DNA of 11,939 bases from positions 1 through 11,939 of the forward strand of contig CALXSW010000011.1 in NCBI GenBank assembly GCA_944391255.1, given 5' to 3'. Each line of letters opens with the position of its first letter. Within the stretch, counting starts at the first letter, position 1. The position numbers and the translations under genes were made by a program. Shown in pieces: positions 5,454-11,939 of the stretch. Origin of the DNA: an uncultured Clostridia bacterium. Lineage in GTDB: Bacteria; Bacillota; Clostridia; UBA1381. Under the pieces are notes generated by a model that was not told the origin of the DNA, did no database searches, and worked only from the letters and a program-made list of their open reading frames with translations.

Positions 5454-7292
5454 ATGGCAAAGATTATTGGTATTGACTTAGGTACAACAAACAGCTGCGT
5501 GGCAGTTATGGAAGGTGGTAACCCGAGCGTTATCACAAACAGCGAGGGCGCGAGAACAACACCTTCAGTTGTAGCATTCCAGAAGGATGGAGAAAGAATA
5601 GTTGGTCAGGTAGCTAAGCGCCAGGCTGTAACTAATGCTGACAGAACAATAATGTCAATAAAGAGAAAGATGGGTACAACAGAAAAGGTAACTATCGATG
5701 GCAAGGCATATACACCGCAGGAAATTTCAGCTATGATCCTTTCAAAGATCAAGAGCGATGCTGAAAGCTATCTTGGCGAGACAGTAACTCAGGCTGTAAT
5801 CACAGTTCCTGCATACTTTAACGACTCACAGCGTCAGGCTACAAAGGACGCCGGAAAGATAGCAGGTCTTGAAGTATTGAGAATCATAAACGAGCCTACA
5901 GCTGCTGCTCTTGCTTACGGCATGAGCGACAAGGATCAGACTATAATGGTATACGACCTTGGCGGCGGTACATTCGATGTATCTATCCTTGAAATAGGCG
6001 ACGGCGTATTTGAGGTATTGTCAACAAACGGTGATACTCATCTCGGCGGTGATGATTTTGATAATGCTATCATCAACTATCTCGTATCAACATTTAAGGC
6101 TCAGGAAGGCGTAGACCTTTCAACAGATAAGGTTGCAATGCAGAGACTTAAGGAAGCTGCTGAAAAGTCAAAGATAGAGCTTTCAACAACGACTACATCT
6201 GTTGTAAACCTTCCATTTATAACAGCTGATGCTACAGGTCCTAAGCATATGGATATCACTATAACAAAGGCTAAGTTTGATGAGCTCACAGCTGATCTTG
6301 TAGACAGAACTCTTATCTGCATAAGAAACGCTATGAGAGATGCAAACCTTTCAGCTTCAGAAATTGATGAAGTATTGCTTGTTGGTGGTTCATCAAGAAT
6401 ACCGGCTGTTCAGGAAGCGGTAAAGAAGGAAATGGGCAAAGAGCCTCATAAGGGTATAAACCCTGATGAATGTGTTGCTATAGGCGCGGCTCGTCAGGCA
6501 GGCGTATTGTCAGGTGATGAAACAGGTATCGTTCTTATGGACGTAACACCTCTTTCACTTGGTATTGAAACTCTTGGCGGCGTATGCACAAAGCTTATCG
6601 ACAGAAACACAACTATCCCTGTAAGCAAGTCACAGGTATTCTCAACAGCCGCAGACGGTCAGACACAGGTTGAGATCCATGTTTTGCAGGGTGAGAGAGA
6701 AATGGCTCAGTACAACAAGACACTCGGCCGCTTCAACCTCACAGGAATAGCTCCGGCTCCTCGTGGTGTACCGCAGATTGAAGTAACATTCGATATCGAT
6801 GCAAACGGTATCGTAAATGTAACAGCTAAGGATCTTGGAACAGGCAACGAACAGAAGATCACTATCACAGCTTCTTCAAACCTCAGCGATGAAGATATCG
6901 ATAGAGCTGTTAAAGAAGCAGAGCAGTACGCTGAAGAGGATAAGAAGCGTAAGGAAGAAGTAGAAACAAGAAACGCTGCTGAATCAATGGTATTCCAGTG
7001 TGAAAAGACAATGAACGAGCTCGGCGATAAGGTTTCTGAGTCAGAAAAGAGTGAGGTCCAGGCTGAGATAGACAAGGTAAAGGAAGCTCTTAAGGGCACA
7101 GATACAGCTGCTATAAAGGCTGCATCAGACGCTTTGCAGCAGAAGCTTTTCGCAATGTCTGAAAAGCTCTATCAGCAGGCTAACCCGCAGGGCGGCGCTC
7201 AGGGCGCGGGCTTTGATCCTTCACAGGCTCAGGGCGGCAGTCAGAACGGCAATGATGATGGCACATTTGACGCCGATTACAGAGAAGTTTAA
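5454..7292 (+). CDS. dnaK: Chaperone DnaK (Hsp70)
   Basis: ATP-driven Hsp70 chaperone working with DnaJ and GrpE. The protein has 612 residues and is complete. The start ATG follows an AGGAGGAAA site. The nucleotide-binding domain shows IIGIDLGTTNSCVAV (phosphate 1 loop, 4-18), VPAYFNDSQRQATKDAG, INEPTAAALAYG, DLGGGTFDVSILEIGDGVFEV (near 168) and LLVGGSSRIP. The short segment after NADRTIMSIKRKMG lacks the insertion of about two dozen residues found in DnaK of Gram-negative bacteria, which supports Firmicute origin. The linker VLLMDVTPLSL-type motif (VLMDVTPLSLGIET) leads to the substrate-binding beta-domain and helical lid, followed by a Gln/Gly-rich tail ending DADYREV. It is co-transcribed with hrcA and grpE under CIRCE. 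A terminator-like hairpin follows the stop. Codon use looks more selected than in its neighbours (for example more ACA, GCT and CTT), as expected for a highly expressed gene. Confidence 0.99.
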   Translation: MAKIIGIDLGTTNSCVAVMEGGNPSVITNSEGARTTPSVVAFQKDGERIVGQVAKRQAVTNADRTIMSIKRKMGTTEKVTIDGKAYTPQEISAMILSKIKSDAESYLGETVTQAVITVPAYFNDSQRQATKDAGKIAGLEVLRIINEPTAAALAYGMSDKDQTIMVYDLGGGTFDVSILEIGDGVFEVLSTNGDTHLGGDDFDNAIINYLVSTFKAQEGVDLSTDKVAMQRLKEAAEKSKIELSTTTTSVVNLPFITADATGPKHMDITITKAKFDELTADLVDRTLICIRNAMRDANLSASEIDEVLLVGGSSRIPAVQEAVKKEMGKEPHKGINPDECVAIGAARQAGVLSGDETGIVLMDVTPLSLGIETLGGVCTKLIDRNTTIPVSKSQVFSTAADGQTQVEIHVLQGEREMAQYNKTLGRFNLTGIAPAPRGVPQIEVTFDIDANGIVNVTAKDLGTGNEQKITITASSNLSDEDIDRAVKEAEQYAEEDKKRKEEVETRNAAESMVFQCEKTMNELGDKVSESEKSEVQAEIDKVKEALKGTDTAAIKAASDALQQKLFAMSEKLYQQANPQGGAQGAGFDPSQAQGGSQNGNDDGTFDADYREV

Positions 7293-7315
7293 TTTGAATA
7301 TTGAATAAAAATACA

Positions 7316-7352
7316 GGGCGAATATCTGGAAATTGGTGTTCGCCCCTTGTTT
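7316..7352 (+). terminator. Terminator-like hairpin after dnaK
   Basis: Bases 7316-7326 pair with 7335-7345: GGGCGAA/TTCGCCC extended by TATC/GGTG with two T-G wobble pairs, around an eight-base loop. It is followed by CTTGTTTC, a moderate U-tract. It probably ends or reduces transcription of the hrcA-grpE-dnaK operon before dnaJ. Between it and the dnaJ promoter (7353-7474) I see no gene or other clear signal. Confidence 0.6.
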
Positions 7353-7474
7353 CATGTATACGGAAAATTTCTTGTTTTGGTGGAAAAATACAGAAATTAC
7401 GATAATAGAGCGGTTTCTTTCGCAGCTCATGCGGAGGAAGAACGAAAAAAACTATATTTTGTTAGTATTACCTA

Positions 7475-7503
7475 TTTACAAATATACAAAAATAGTTTAT
7501 AAT
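7475..7503 (+). promoter_or_regulatory. Separate promoter of dnaJ, without CIRCE
   Basis: TTTACA at 7475-7480 and a perfect TATAAT at 7498-7503 are separated by exactly 17 bases. Transcription would start near 7510, about 43 bases before dnaJ. No TTAGCACTC-type repeat occurs between the promoter and the gene. Confidence 0.75.
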
Positions 7504-7537
7504 TATTAAATAGAATTCCACGAAATTATAATATTAT

Positions 7538-7555
7538 GGAAGGTGAATGATCTTG
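7538..7555 (+). promoter_or_regulatory. Ribosome binding site that decides the dnaJ start (TTG)
   Basis: GGAAGGTGA at 7538-7546 is a good Shine-Dalgarno site. The ATG at 7547 touches it directly, whereas the in-frame TTG at 7553 is six bases away and gives an N-terminus (MPDKRDYYEVLGV) that fits the DnaJ family better than MILPDKRDYY. Confidence 0.7.
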
Positions 7556-8695
7556 CCAGATAAAAGAGATTATTATGAAGTCCTCGGCGTGAGCAAAAGC
7601 GCCACAGCAGACGAGATAAAAAAAGCGTTCCGTAAGCTCGGAAAAAAGTATCATCCGGATCTGAATCCGGGCGACAAAGAGGCGGAAGCGAAATTTAAAG
7701 AGCTGAATGAAGCATATCAGGTGCTTTCAGATGATGAAAAGAGAAAGAGATATGATCAGTTCGGCCATGCCGGAGTTGACGGAAACGGATTCGGCGGCGG
7801 AGCCGGCGGTTTCGGCGGCTTTGATATGGGCGATCTCGGCGACATATTCGGCGATATATTCGGCGGCGGCTTTGGCGGCTTTGGCGGACGTCAGAGAAGA
7901 AACGCGCCAAGACGCGGAAGCGATCTCAGCCAGTATATAAATCTCACATTTGAGGAAGCGGCATTTGGCTGCAAGAAAAAGATAAATATAACAAAGATGG
8001 AAACTTGTGAAAGCTGCCATGGAACGGGCGCAAAGGCGGGAACTCAGCCTGTGACCTGTCCGCAGTGTAACGGTTCGGGACAGATACAGCAGAGACGTCA
8101 GACGATGTTTGGGTTCTCTAACGTCATTTCGGAGTGTCCTAACTGTCACGGTAAAGGTAAGATCGTAAAAGAGCCTTGCCCTGAATGCCGCGGCACTGGA
8201 AATGTCAGAAAGAACAAGAGCATTGAGGTCGATATACCTGCCGGCATAGACTCAGATCAGGTCATGAGAATAAGAGGCGCCGGAAATGCCGGTGAAAACG
8301 GCGGACCAAGCGGCGATCTGCAGCTTATTATAAGAGTGAAAGCTCATGAGATTTACAGACGTGAAGGATACGATGTGCATGTGAGCATACCTGTCACGTT
8401 CGTTCAGGCTGCTTTGGGAGCTACATTAAAGGTCCCTACTATTCATGGTATAGTTGAATATGATCTGCCGGAGGGCACGCAGCCAAACACAAGATTCAGA
8501 TTAAGAGGAAAGGGAATACCTGTTCTTCACGGCAAAGGAAACGGTGATGAATATGTAACTGTCACAGTTGAGGTGCCGAGAAATCTTAGCAGAAAGCAGA
8601 AGGATATTCTTGAAGAATTTGAGTCTGAAAACGGGGAAAAGAATTATACAAAGAGAAAGACATTTAAAGATAAGATGAAAGATCTTTTTAAATAA
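7553..8695 (+). CDS. dnaJ: Chaperone DnaJ (Hsp40, type I)
   Basis: DnaJ delivers unfolded proteins to DnaK and stimulates its ATPase. From the TTG at 7553 the protein has 380 residues, a standard type I length. Domains in order: J-domain 5-70 with the HPD motif at 34-36; a Gly/Phe-rich region at about 77-112 containing a repeated GDIFG unit; the zinc-binding domain with four CxxCxGxG repeats (C152/155, C169/172, C195/198, C209/212); then the two beta-barrel substrate-binding domains and a short basic C-terminus. All zinc cysteines and the HPD are intact. It is separated from dnaK by 260 bases with a terminator-like hairpin and its own promoter, so it may not be strictly co-regulated with the CIRCE operon. 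hisD follows 58 bases downstream without an obvious terminator. Confidence 0.98.
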   Translation: MPDKRDYYEVLGVSKSATADEIKKAFRKLGKKYHPDLNPGDKEAEAKFKELNEAYQVLSDDEKRKRYDQFGHAGVDGNGFGGGAGGFGGFDMGDLGDIFGDIFGGGFGGFGGRQRRNAPRRGSDLSQYINLTFEEAAFGCKKKINITKMETCESCHGTGAKAGTQPVTCPQCNGSGQIQQRRQTMFGFSNVISECPNCHGKGKIVKEPCPECRGTGNVRKNKSIEVDIPAGIDSDQVMRIRGAGNAGENGGPSGDLQLIIRVKAHEIYRREGYDVHVSIPVTFVQAALGATLKVPTIHGIVEYDLPEGTQPNTRFRLRGKGIPVLHGKGNGDEYVTVTVEVPRNLSRKQKDILEEFESENGEKNYTKRKTFKDKMKDLFK

Positions 8696-8698
8696 TAA

Positions 8699-8728
8699 CA
8701 GTTAAAAATACGATATTATTTTAAACTG
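8699..8728 (+). other. A/T-rich inverted repeat between dnaJ and hisD
   Basis: Bases 8699-8710 pair with 8717-8728, eleven of twelve positions, around a six-base loop. The following bases are A-rich rather than U-rich, so it is not a typical terminator. It is low in GC and may be weak or accidental. No promoter for hisD is evident in the 58-base gap. Confidence 0.3.
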
Positions 8729-8753
8729 AAAAAAACACAAAGGAGTTGCAATT

Positions 8754-10052
8754 ATGACGCCAAATATTTATGAGCTCGACAAGATGACAAAAGAGCAGTA
8801 TGATTTCATTATGAAAAGAGCTGAGCTTGACATCACAGAGCAGATGAAGATAGCAAAAGAGGTTTCGGACGATATAAAGGTACGCGGCGATGAGGCGGTA
8901 TTGGAATATACAGCTAAATTTGACCATGTACAGCTTACTGCCGATCAGATGAAGGTTACGGAAGAGGAGATAGAGGCAGGCTATAACAGACTTGACTCAG
9001 AAACAAGGGAAGCGATAGAGTACGCGTATAAGAATATATATGATTTCCATGAAAAGCAGCTCCCTGAGGAAATGTGGTTCACAATGGTTGACGACGGTTT
9101 GATGGTCGGAGAAAAGACTACTCCTATAGTTGACGTATGTCTGTACGTACCTCATGGAAAGGGCTCATTCCCTTCAGTTTTGTGCATGCTCGGTATTCCG
9201 GCAGTTGTAGCAAAGGTTCCGAGAATAGTAGTTGTAACTCCTCCGAATGAAAAGGGCGAAGTTGACGATGCTATCCTCTGCGCTGCTAAGATAATCGGAA
9301 TTAAGGAGATATATAAGGTAGGCGGTATACAGGCTGTAGCGGCAGTTGCATACGGTACTGAAACTATCCCTAAATGCCATAAGATCATAGGACCTGGAAA
9401 CAGCTATGCGACAGCTGCAAAGAGAGTTCTTGCAAATCATATAGATGCCGGTCTGCCGGCAGGTCCGTCAGAAATAATCGTTCTCGCTGATGAGAAGGCT
9501 GATCCTGAAAAGGTAGCTCTTGACTGGATGATAGAGGCAGAGCACGGTCCTGACAGCGCGGCTCTCCTTGTAACACATTCAAAGGAATTGGTAGATGCTG
9601 TTATCCCTATAGTAAACAGACAGCTTGAAAAGATATCACAGAAGCGTAAGGACTGGATCGAAACTAACCTCACAACATACGGCGGCGTTATTTTGACAAA
9701 GTCACTTGAGGAGTCTATAGATTTTGTAAATGATTACGCTCCGGAGCATATGGAGGTCATGACTGAAAAGCCGTTTGACACATTGCCGCTTATAAAGAAT
9801 GCGGGCGAAATACTTCTTGGAGATTACACGCCTGTAACGCTTTGTAACTTTGTGCTTGGACCAAACGCTATTCTCCCTACAGGCGGATTTGCAAAGACAT
9901 ATTCGTCAGTATCTGTAATGGATTTCTTAAAGCGTTCATCAGTGGGATACGCGTCAAAGGACGGTTTTGAAAAGGTAAGAGATTACGCGTACAGATTCGC
10001 AAAGGTCGAGGGCTTCGACACGCACGGTCTGGCGGTAAAGGAAAGAAAATAA
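8754..10052 (+). CDS. hisD: HisD-family dehydrogenase with an altered active site
   Basis: HisD proper oxidises L-histidinol to histidine with two NAD and one zinc. This protein has 432 residues (434 in E. coli) and clear family motifs: YVPHGKGSFPS, KVGGIQAVAAVAYGTETIP, IIGPGNSYATAAKRV, LPAGPSEIIVLAD, IEAEHGPDS, NDYAPEHMEV and LPTGGFAKTYSS. The catalytic Glu and His (E. coli E326/H327) are present as E331 and H332. However, by motif alignment the zinc ligands Q259 and D360 are E261 and N365, while H262 and H419 are kept (H264, H424), and active-site H367 is A372; VPGG is VPHG. The charge swap (Gln to Glu, Asp to Asn) might preserve metal binding, but the substrate pocket should differ. It could be a paralog for another amino alcohol or polyol, or a drifted histidinol dehydrogenase. 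The ATG has AAGGAG eight bases upstream. A HisB-like gene follows after 21 bases. Confidence 0.85.
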   Translation: MTPNIYELDKMTKEQYDFIMKRAELDITEQMKIAKEVSDDIKVRGDEAVLEYTAKFDHVQLTADQMKVTEEEIEAGYNRLDSETREAIEYAYKNIYDFHEKQLPEEMWFTMVDDGLMVGEKTTPIVDVCLYVPHGKGSFPSVLCMLGIPAVVAKVPRIVVVTPPNEKGEVDDAILCAAKIIGIKEIYKVGGIQAVAAVAYGTETIPKCHKIIGPGNSYATAAKRVLANHIDAGLPAGPSEIIVLADEKADPEKVALDWMIEAEHGPDSAALLVTHSKELVDAVIPIVNRQLEKISQKRKDWIETNLTTYGGVILTKSLEESIDFVNDYAPEHMEVMTEKPFDTLPLIKNAGEILLGDYTPVTLCNFVLGPNAILPTGGFAKTYSSVSVMDFLKRSSVGYASKDGFEKVRDYAYRFAKVEGFDTHGLAVKERK

Positions 10053-10073
10053 TTCTCCGGAAGGAAGACAGAT

Positions 10074-10691
10074 ATGAGAGTGATAAAAGCGATCCGTAAA
10101 ACGACTGAATCGGAGATGAAGGTGATCCTTGACTTTTCACCTCTTAAGCCGGATTACAGAAAAAGGATAAACACACCGATCCCGTTTCTAAACCATATGA
10201 TAGAGCATATAGCGTATCGCGCCGGATTCAATATTGAAACAGAGCTTAATCTGGCGGATTATTCGCTTGTGCATGTGGTGACAGAGGATCTCGGAATAGC
10301 ATTGGGCAAGGCCGTTAAGGAATACATAGACACTACAGACGGCGCGTATGGCTACGGCGATGCGATAGGCATAATAGACGAGGCTAAGGCGGAATGCTGT
10401 ATAAGCTTTGAATCGAGAGCGTATATAGACTGGGATTTCCATGGTATTGAAATACCAAAGGAAACAGAGGGAATGCTCAGTGAGGACATGGAAACTTTCC
10501 TTGACGGATTTGTGCAGGGCGCTATGTGTACCATGCATATAGATCTGTTCAAGGGACATAACGGTCATCATATATGGGAGGCTATATGCCGTTCTGTTGG
10601 CTCAGCTCTTAACAGAGCAGTGGCGGTTGATGAATCAAGAAAGGGCAAGACTTCCGGTGTTGCCGGAAAGATTGAATGGATAATAGAATAA
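10074..10691 (+). CDS. hisB: HisB-family (imidazoleglycerol-phosphate dehydratase-like) protein, divergent
   Basis: Canonical HisB is a di-manganese enzyme that dehydrates imidazoleglycerol phosphate in histidine synthesis. This protein has 205 residues, the usual size of monofunctional HisB, and keeps the two-repeat fold: IRKTTES, FLNHMIEH, TEDLGIALG, IDEAKAE, MHIDLFKGHNGHHIWEA. Seven of eight expected metal ligands are seen (H41, H67, E71, H155, H165, H166, E169), but the first HHxxE motif reads HVVTE, so its second His is V68. Two motifs that bind substrate phosphate are also lost: the R[FY]G arginine is G93 (GYGD), and the C-terminal P-S-[ST]-K-G is replaced by SGVAGK. R115 remains. The protein is complete and not a pseudogene. 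A change of substrate is likely; weak or altered dehydratase activity is the alternative. Its ATG has AAGGAAG six bases upstream; it lies 21 bases after hisD and overlaps the HAD gene. Confidence 0.82.
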   Translation: MRVIKAIRKTTESEMKVILDFSPLKPDYRKRINTPIPFLNHMIEHIAYRAGFNIETELNLADYSLVHVVTEDLGIALGKAVKEYIDTTDGAYGYGDAIGIIDEAKAECCISFESRAYIDWDFHGIEIPKETEGMLSEDMETFLDGFVQGAMCTMHIDLFKGHNGHHIWEAICRSVGSALNRAVAVDESRKGKTSGVAGKIEWIIE

Positions 10692-11701
10692 TGAAACAGT
10701 TTCTTGAAAAATATGATACAGTCATATTTGACATGGACGGAGTAATTACAAGTGAGCAGAATTATTGGAATTCTGCTTCTCTTGTTGTTAGGGAATATCT
10801 TAGCAGTGAGAAGTATTTCGGACATGAAAAAATAGATACGCGTCTTATGCATGATGATGTTAAAAAGATACGCAGTGAGGTATTTCTTGATGACGCGCTT
10901 ATAAATGTGCTTAAGTCAAAGGGCGTAAATTCAAACTGGGATCTCGGTTATGTTACTGTATGTTCAGCGCTTGCTTTAAAGACGACTGATCCGCGGAAAA
11001 TATATGATCATGCCTGCGCGCTTGGTGATAATATACTTGATGAATACGACAGGATAGCAGCTATGGCAGCCGACGCTTCCGGTTTAGATGAATCATATGT
11101 AAAGCGCAGCGGCAGACTGTGGTCAGAAATGCGGGATTGCTTCCAGGAGTGGTTTCTGGGAGATGCGATATTTGAAGCACAGTATGGAAGAAAACCTCTT
11201 GAAGGCGGCAAAAAGGGCCTTTTAAATGATGAGAGCCCGATAATACCGATGAATATGCTTGTTAAGCTTTTAGAAGAGCTTTCGGCAAGTAAAAGACTTT
11301 GCACCGGAACGGGCAGACCGTACATGGAGATGAAAACCCCGCTTGAATTATGGGGCGTGATCGATTATTTTGACAAAAATGGATTATGCAATTATGACCA
11401 TGTTGTCGAGGCGGAAAAGCGCACAGGAATGACGCTTACAAAGCCGCATCCGTATATGTTTCTGAAGGCTCTTTATGGAATTGATCACGATGATGTCAGA
11501 CTGCTTGAGGGAGATTATGACAGATCAAGGATAGGCAGAGCGCTGATCGTTGGAGATGCCGGCGCCGATATTCTTGCGGCAAAGGCTATGGGAGCTGATT
11601 TCTGCGCAGTTCTTACAGGCATAAGCGGGAAAAAGGCGCGAGGCTTTTTCGAAGAGCAGGGCGCTGAATATATACTTGATTCTGTCGCTGATATGATCTG
11701 A
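10691..11701 (+). CDS. HAD-superfamily hydrolase with a large cap domain
   Basis: Probable phosphatase of the haloacid dehalogenase superfamily. Counting 336 residues from the ATG at 10691, motif I is FDMDGVIT (nucleophile D14, acid D16), motif II is the Thr-rich LCTGTGRP near 203-210, the motif III lysine is in LTKPHP (K251), and motif IV is VGDAGAD (D289, D293). About 185 residues between motifs I and II form a much larger C1-type cap than in beta-phosphoglucomutase relatives. All catalytic residues are present. The start is uncertain: the ATG at 10691 overlaps the hisB stop as TAATG, suggesting translational coupling, while an in-frame ATG at 10676 has GGAAAG five bases upstream and would add five residues. 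It is unlike the capless HisB-N phosphatase, yet its position makes it a candidate phosphatase for the product of the HisB/HisD-like pathway. The substrate is unknown. Confidence 0.85.
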   Translation: MKQFLEKYDTVIFDMDGVITSEQNYWNSASLVVREYLSSEKYFGHEKIDTRLMHDDVKKIRSEVFLDDALINVLKSKGVNSNWDLGYVTVCSALALKTTDPRKIYDHACALGDNILDEYDRIAAMAADASGLDESYVKRSGRLWSEMRDCFQEWFLGDAIFEAQYGRKPLEGGKKGLLNDESPIIPMNMLVKLLEELSASKRLCTGTGRPYMEMKTPLELWGVIDYFDKNGLCNYDHVVEAEKRTGMTLTKPHPYMFLKALYGIDHDDVRLLEGDYDRSRIGRALIVGDAGADILAAKAMGADFCAVLTGISGKKARGFFEEQGAEYILDSVADMI

Positions 11702-11705
11702 ATTA

Positions 11706-11744
11706 TTTTCGCCGTGGTAAAAAAACAAAGTACCACGGCGAAAA
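11706..11744 (+). terminator. Long perfect hairpin after the HAD gene, possible terminator without U-tract
   Basis: The arms 11706-11719 and 11731-11744 are perfectly complementary over 14 bases (TTTTCGCCGTGGTA), with an 11-base A-rich loop. It begins four bases after the stop codon. On neither strand is it followed by a T-run; the arms themselves start with TTTT and end with AAAA. It may define the 3' end of the mRNA or stabilise it. The following 11745-11800 is A-rich without a gene. Confidence 0.45.
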
Positions 11745-11800
11745 TGAAAAAAAATCGAAGAAAAAGATGAATTATAACGCAAAAAAGAAGAATAATGTAT

Positions 11801-11829
11801 TTGATTTATACGAATAAATATGGTATTAT
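11801..11829 (+). promoter_or_regulatory. Promoter of the tRNA-Pro gene
   Basis: TTGATT at 11801-11806 and TATTAT at 11824-11829 are 17 bases apart. Transcription would start near 11836, about 22 bases before the mature tRNA. Confidence 0.7.
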
Positions 11830-11857
11830 ATTTAAGTCGTCTGAAAAAGACATAAAT

Positions 11858-11934
11858 CGGGATGTAGCGCAGTTTGGTAGCGCATCTGGTTTGGGACCAG
11901 AGGGCCGCAGGTTCGAATCCTGTCATCCCGACCA
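11858..11934 (+). tRNA. tRNA-Pro, anticodon UGG
   Basis: This is a complete 77-base tRNA with encoded CCA. The acceptor stem CGGGATG (11858-11864) pairs with CATCCCG (11924-11930); discriminator A and CCA follow at 11931-11934. The D-arm is GCGC/GCGC with an AGTTTGGTA loop, the anticodon stem is TCTGG/CCAGA, and the loop TTTGGGA gives anticodon TGG at 11892-11894. The T-arm is GCAGG/CCTGT with loop TTCGAAT. It reads proline codons, fitting for a UGG isoacceptor that serves most CCN codons. No terminator is seen before the window ends five bases later. Confidence 0.98.
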
Positions 11935-11939
11935 AACAG

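Noticed and set aside
7783..7890. Repeated GGCGGC/GGCGAT-type DNA in dnaJ taken as a tandem repeat
   Set aside because: It is explained by the normal Gly/Phe-rich linker of DnaJ.
7695..8149. Overlapping frames on both strands within dnaJ
   Set aside because: They arise from the repetitive Gly/Phe codons and have compositionally biased, meaningless products.
11525..11935. Minus-strand open frame beginning MVGMTGFEPAALWSQ
   Set aside because: It starts on the antisense of the tRNA-Pro gene and runs through the HAD gene. This is a well-known false protein pattern produced by reading tRNA-Pro backwards.
1..11939. CRISPR arrays, insertion sequences, toxin-antitoxin or defence genes
   Set aside because: No regularly spaced repeats, transposase, integrase or recognised defence gene was seen; the window is mostly housekeeping.

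Overview
The window reads as a chromosomal housekeeping segment of a Firmicute, most likely a gut-type anaerobic Clostridium relative. I infer this from gene order (Xaa-Pro peptidase next to efp; hemW-hrcA-grpE-dnaK-dnaJ), strong purine-rich Shine-Dalgarno sites, TTGACA/TATAAT promoters, a CIRCE operator, heavy use of ATA and AGA codons, and a DnaK of Gram-positive form. Every gene I can support is on the + strand. The species cannot be fixed from the sequence.

Region 1 (1-2202): the C-terminal part of an M24 Xaa-Pro peptidase, then a good promoter driving efp (elongation factor P) and a very acidic protein with a coiled coil and a zinc ribbon. Region 2 (2203-2497): a 295-base gap with a branched set of inverted repeats and a strong intrinsic terminator that ends a few bases before the hemW ribosome binding site. 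Region 3 (2498-8695): hemW, then the heat-shock genes. A perfect CIRCE operator just after a consensus promoter controls hrcA-grpE-dnaK. A terminator-like hairpin follows dnaK, and dnaJ has its own near-consensus promoter without CIRCE. Two starts differ from the longest reading frames: grpE probably begins at a GTG and dnaJ at a TTG.

Region 4 (8754-11701): a tight three-gene cluster, hisD-like, hisB-like and a large HAD-family hydrolase. The first two have the length and fold signatures of histidinol dehydrogenase and imidazoleglycerol-phosphate dehydratase but lack several residues that are nearly invariant in those enzymes. In the HisD-like protein the zinc ligands Gln and Asp are replaced by Glu and Asn, and a substrate-site His by Ala. 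In the HisB-like protein one metal His is Val, and two phosphate-binding motifs are lost. Together with a phosphatase-type HAD protein, this suggests a paralogous pathway using the chemistry of late histidine biosynthesis on another substrate. This is the most interesting point in the window. The alternative is a drifted but genuine histidine pathway.

Region 5 (11702-11939): a long perfect hairpin without a U-tract, a good promoter, and a complete tRNA-Pro (UGG) with encoded CCA.
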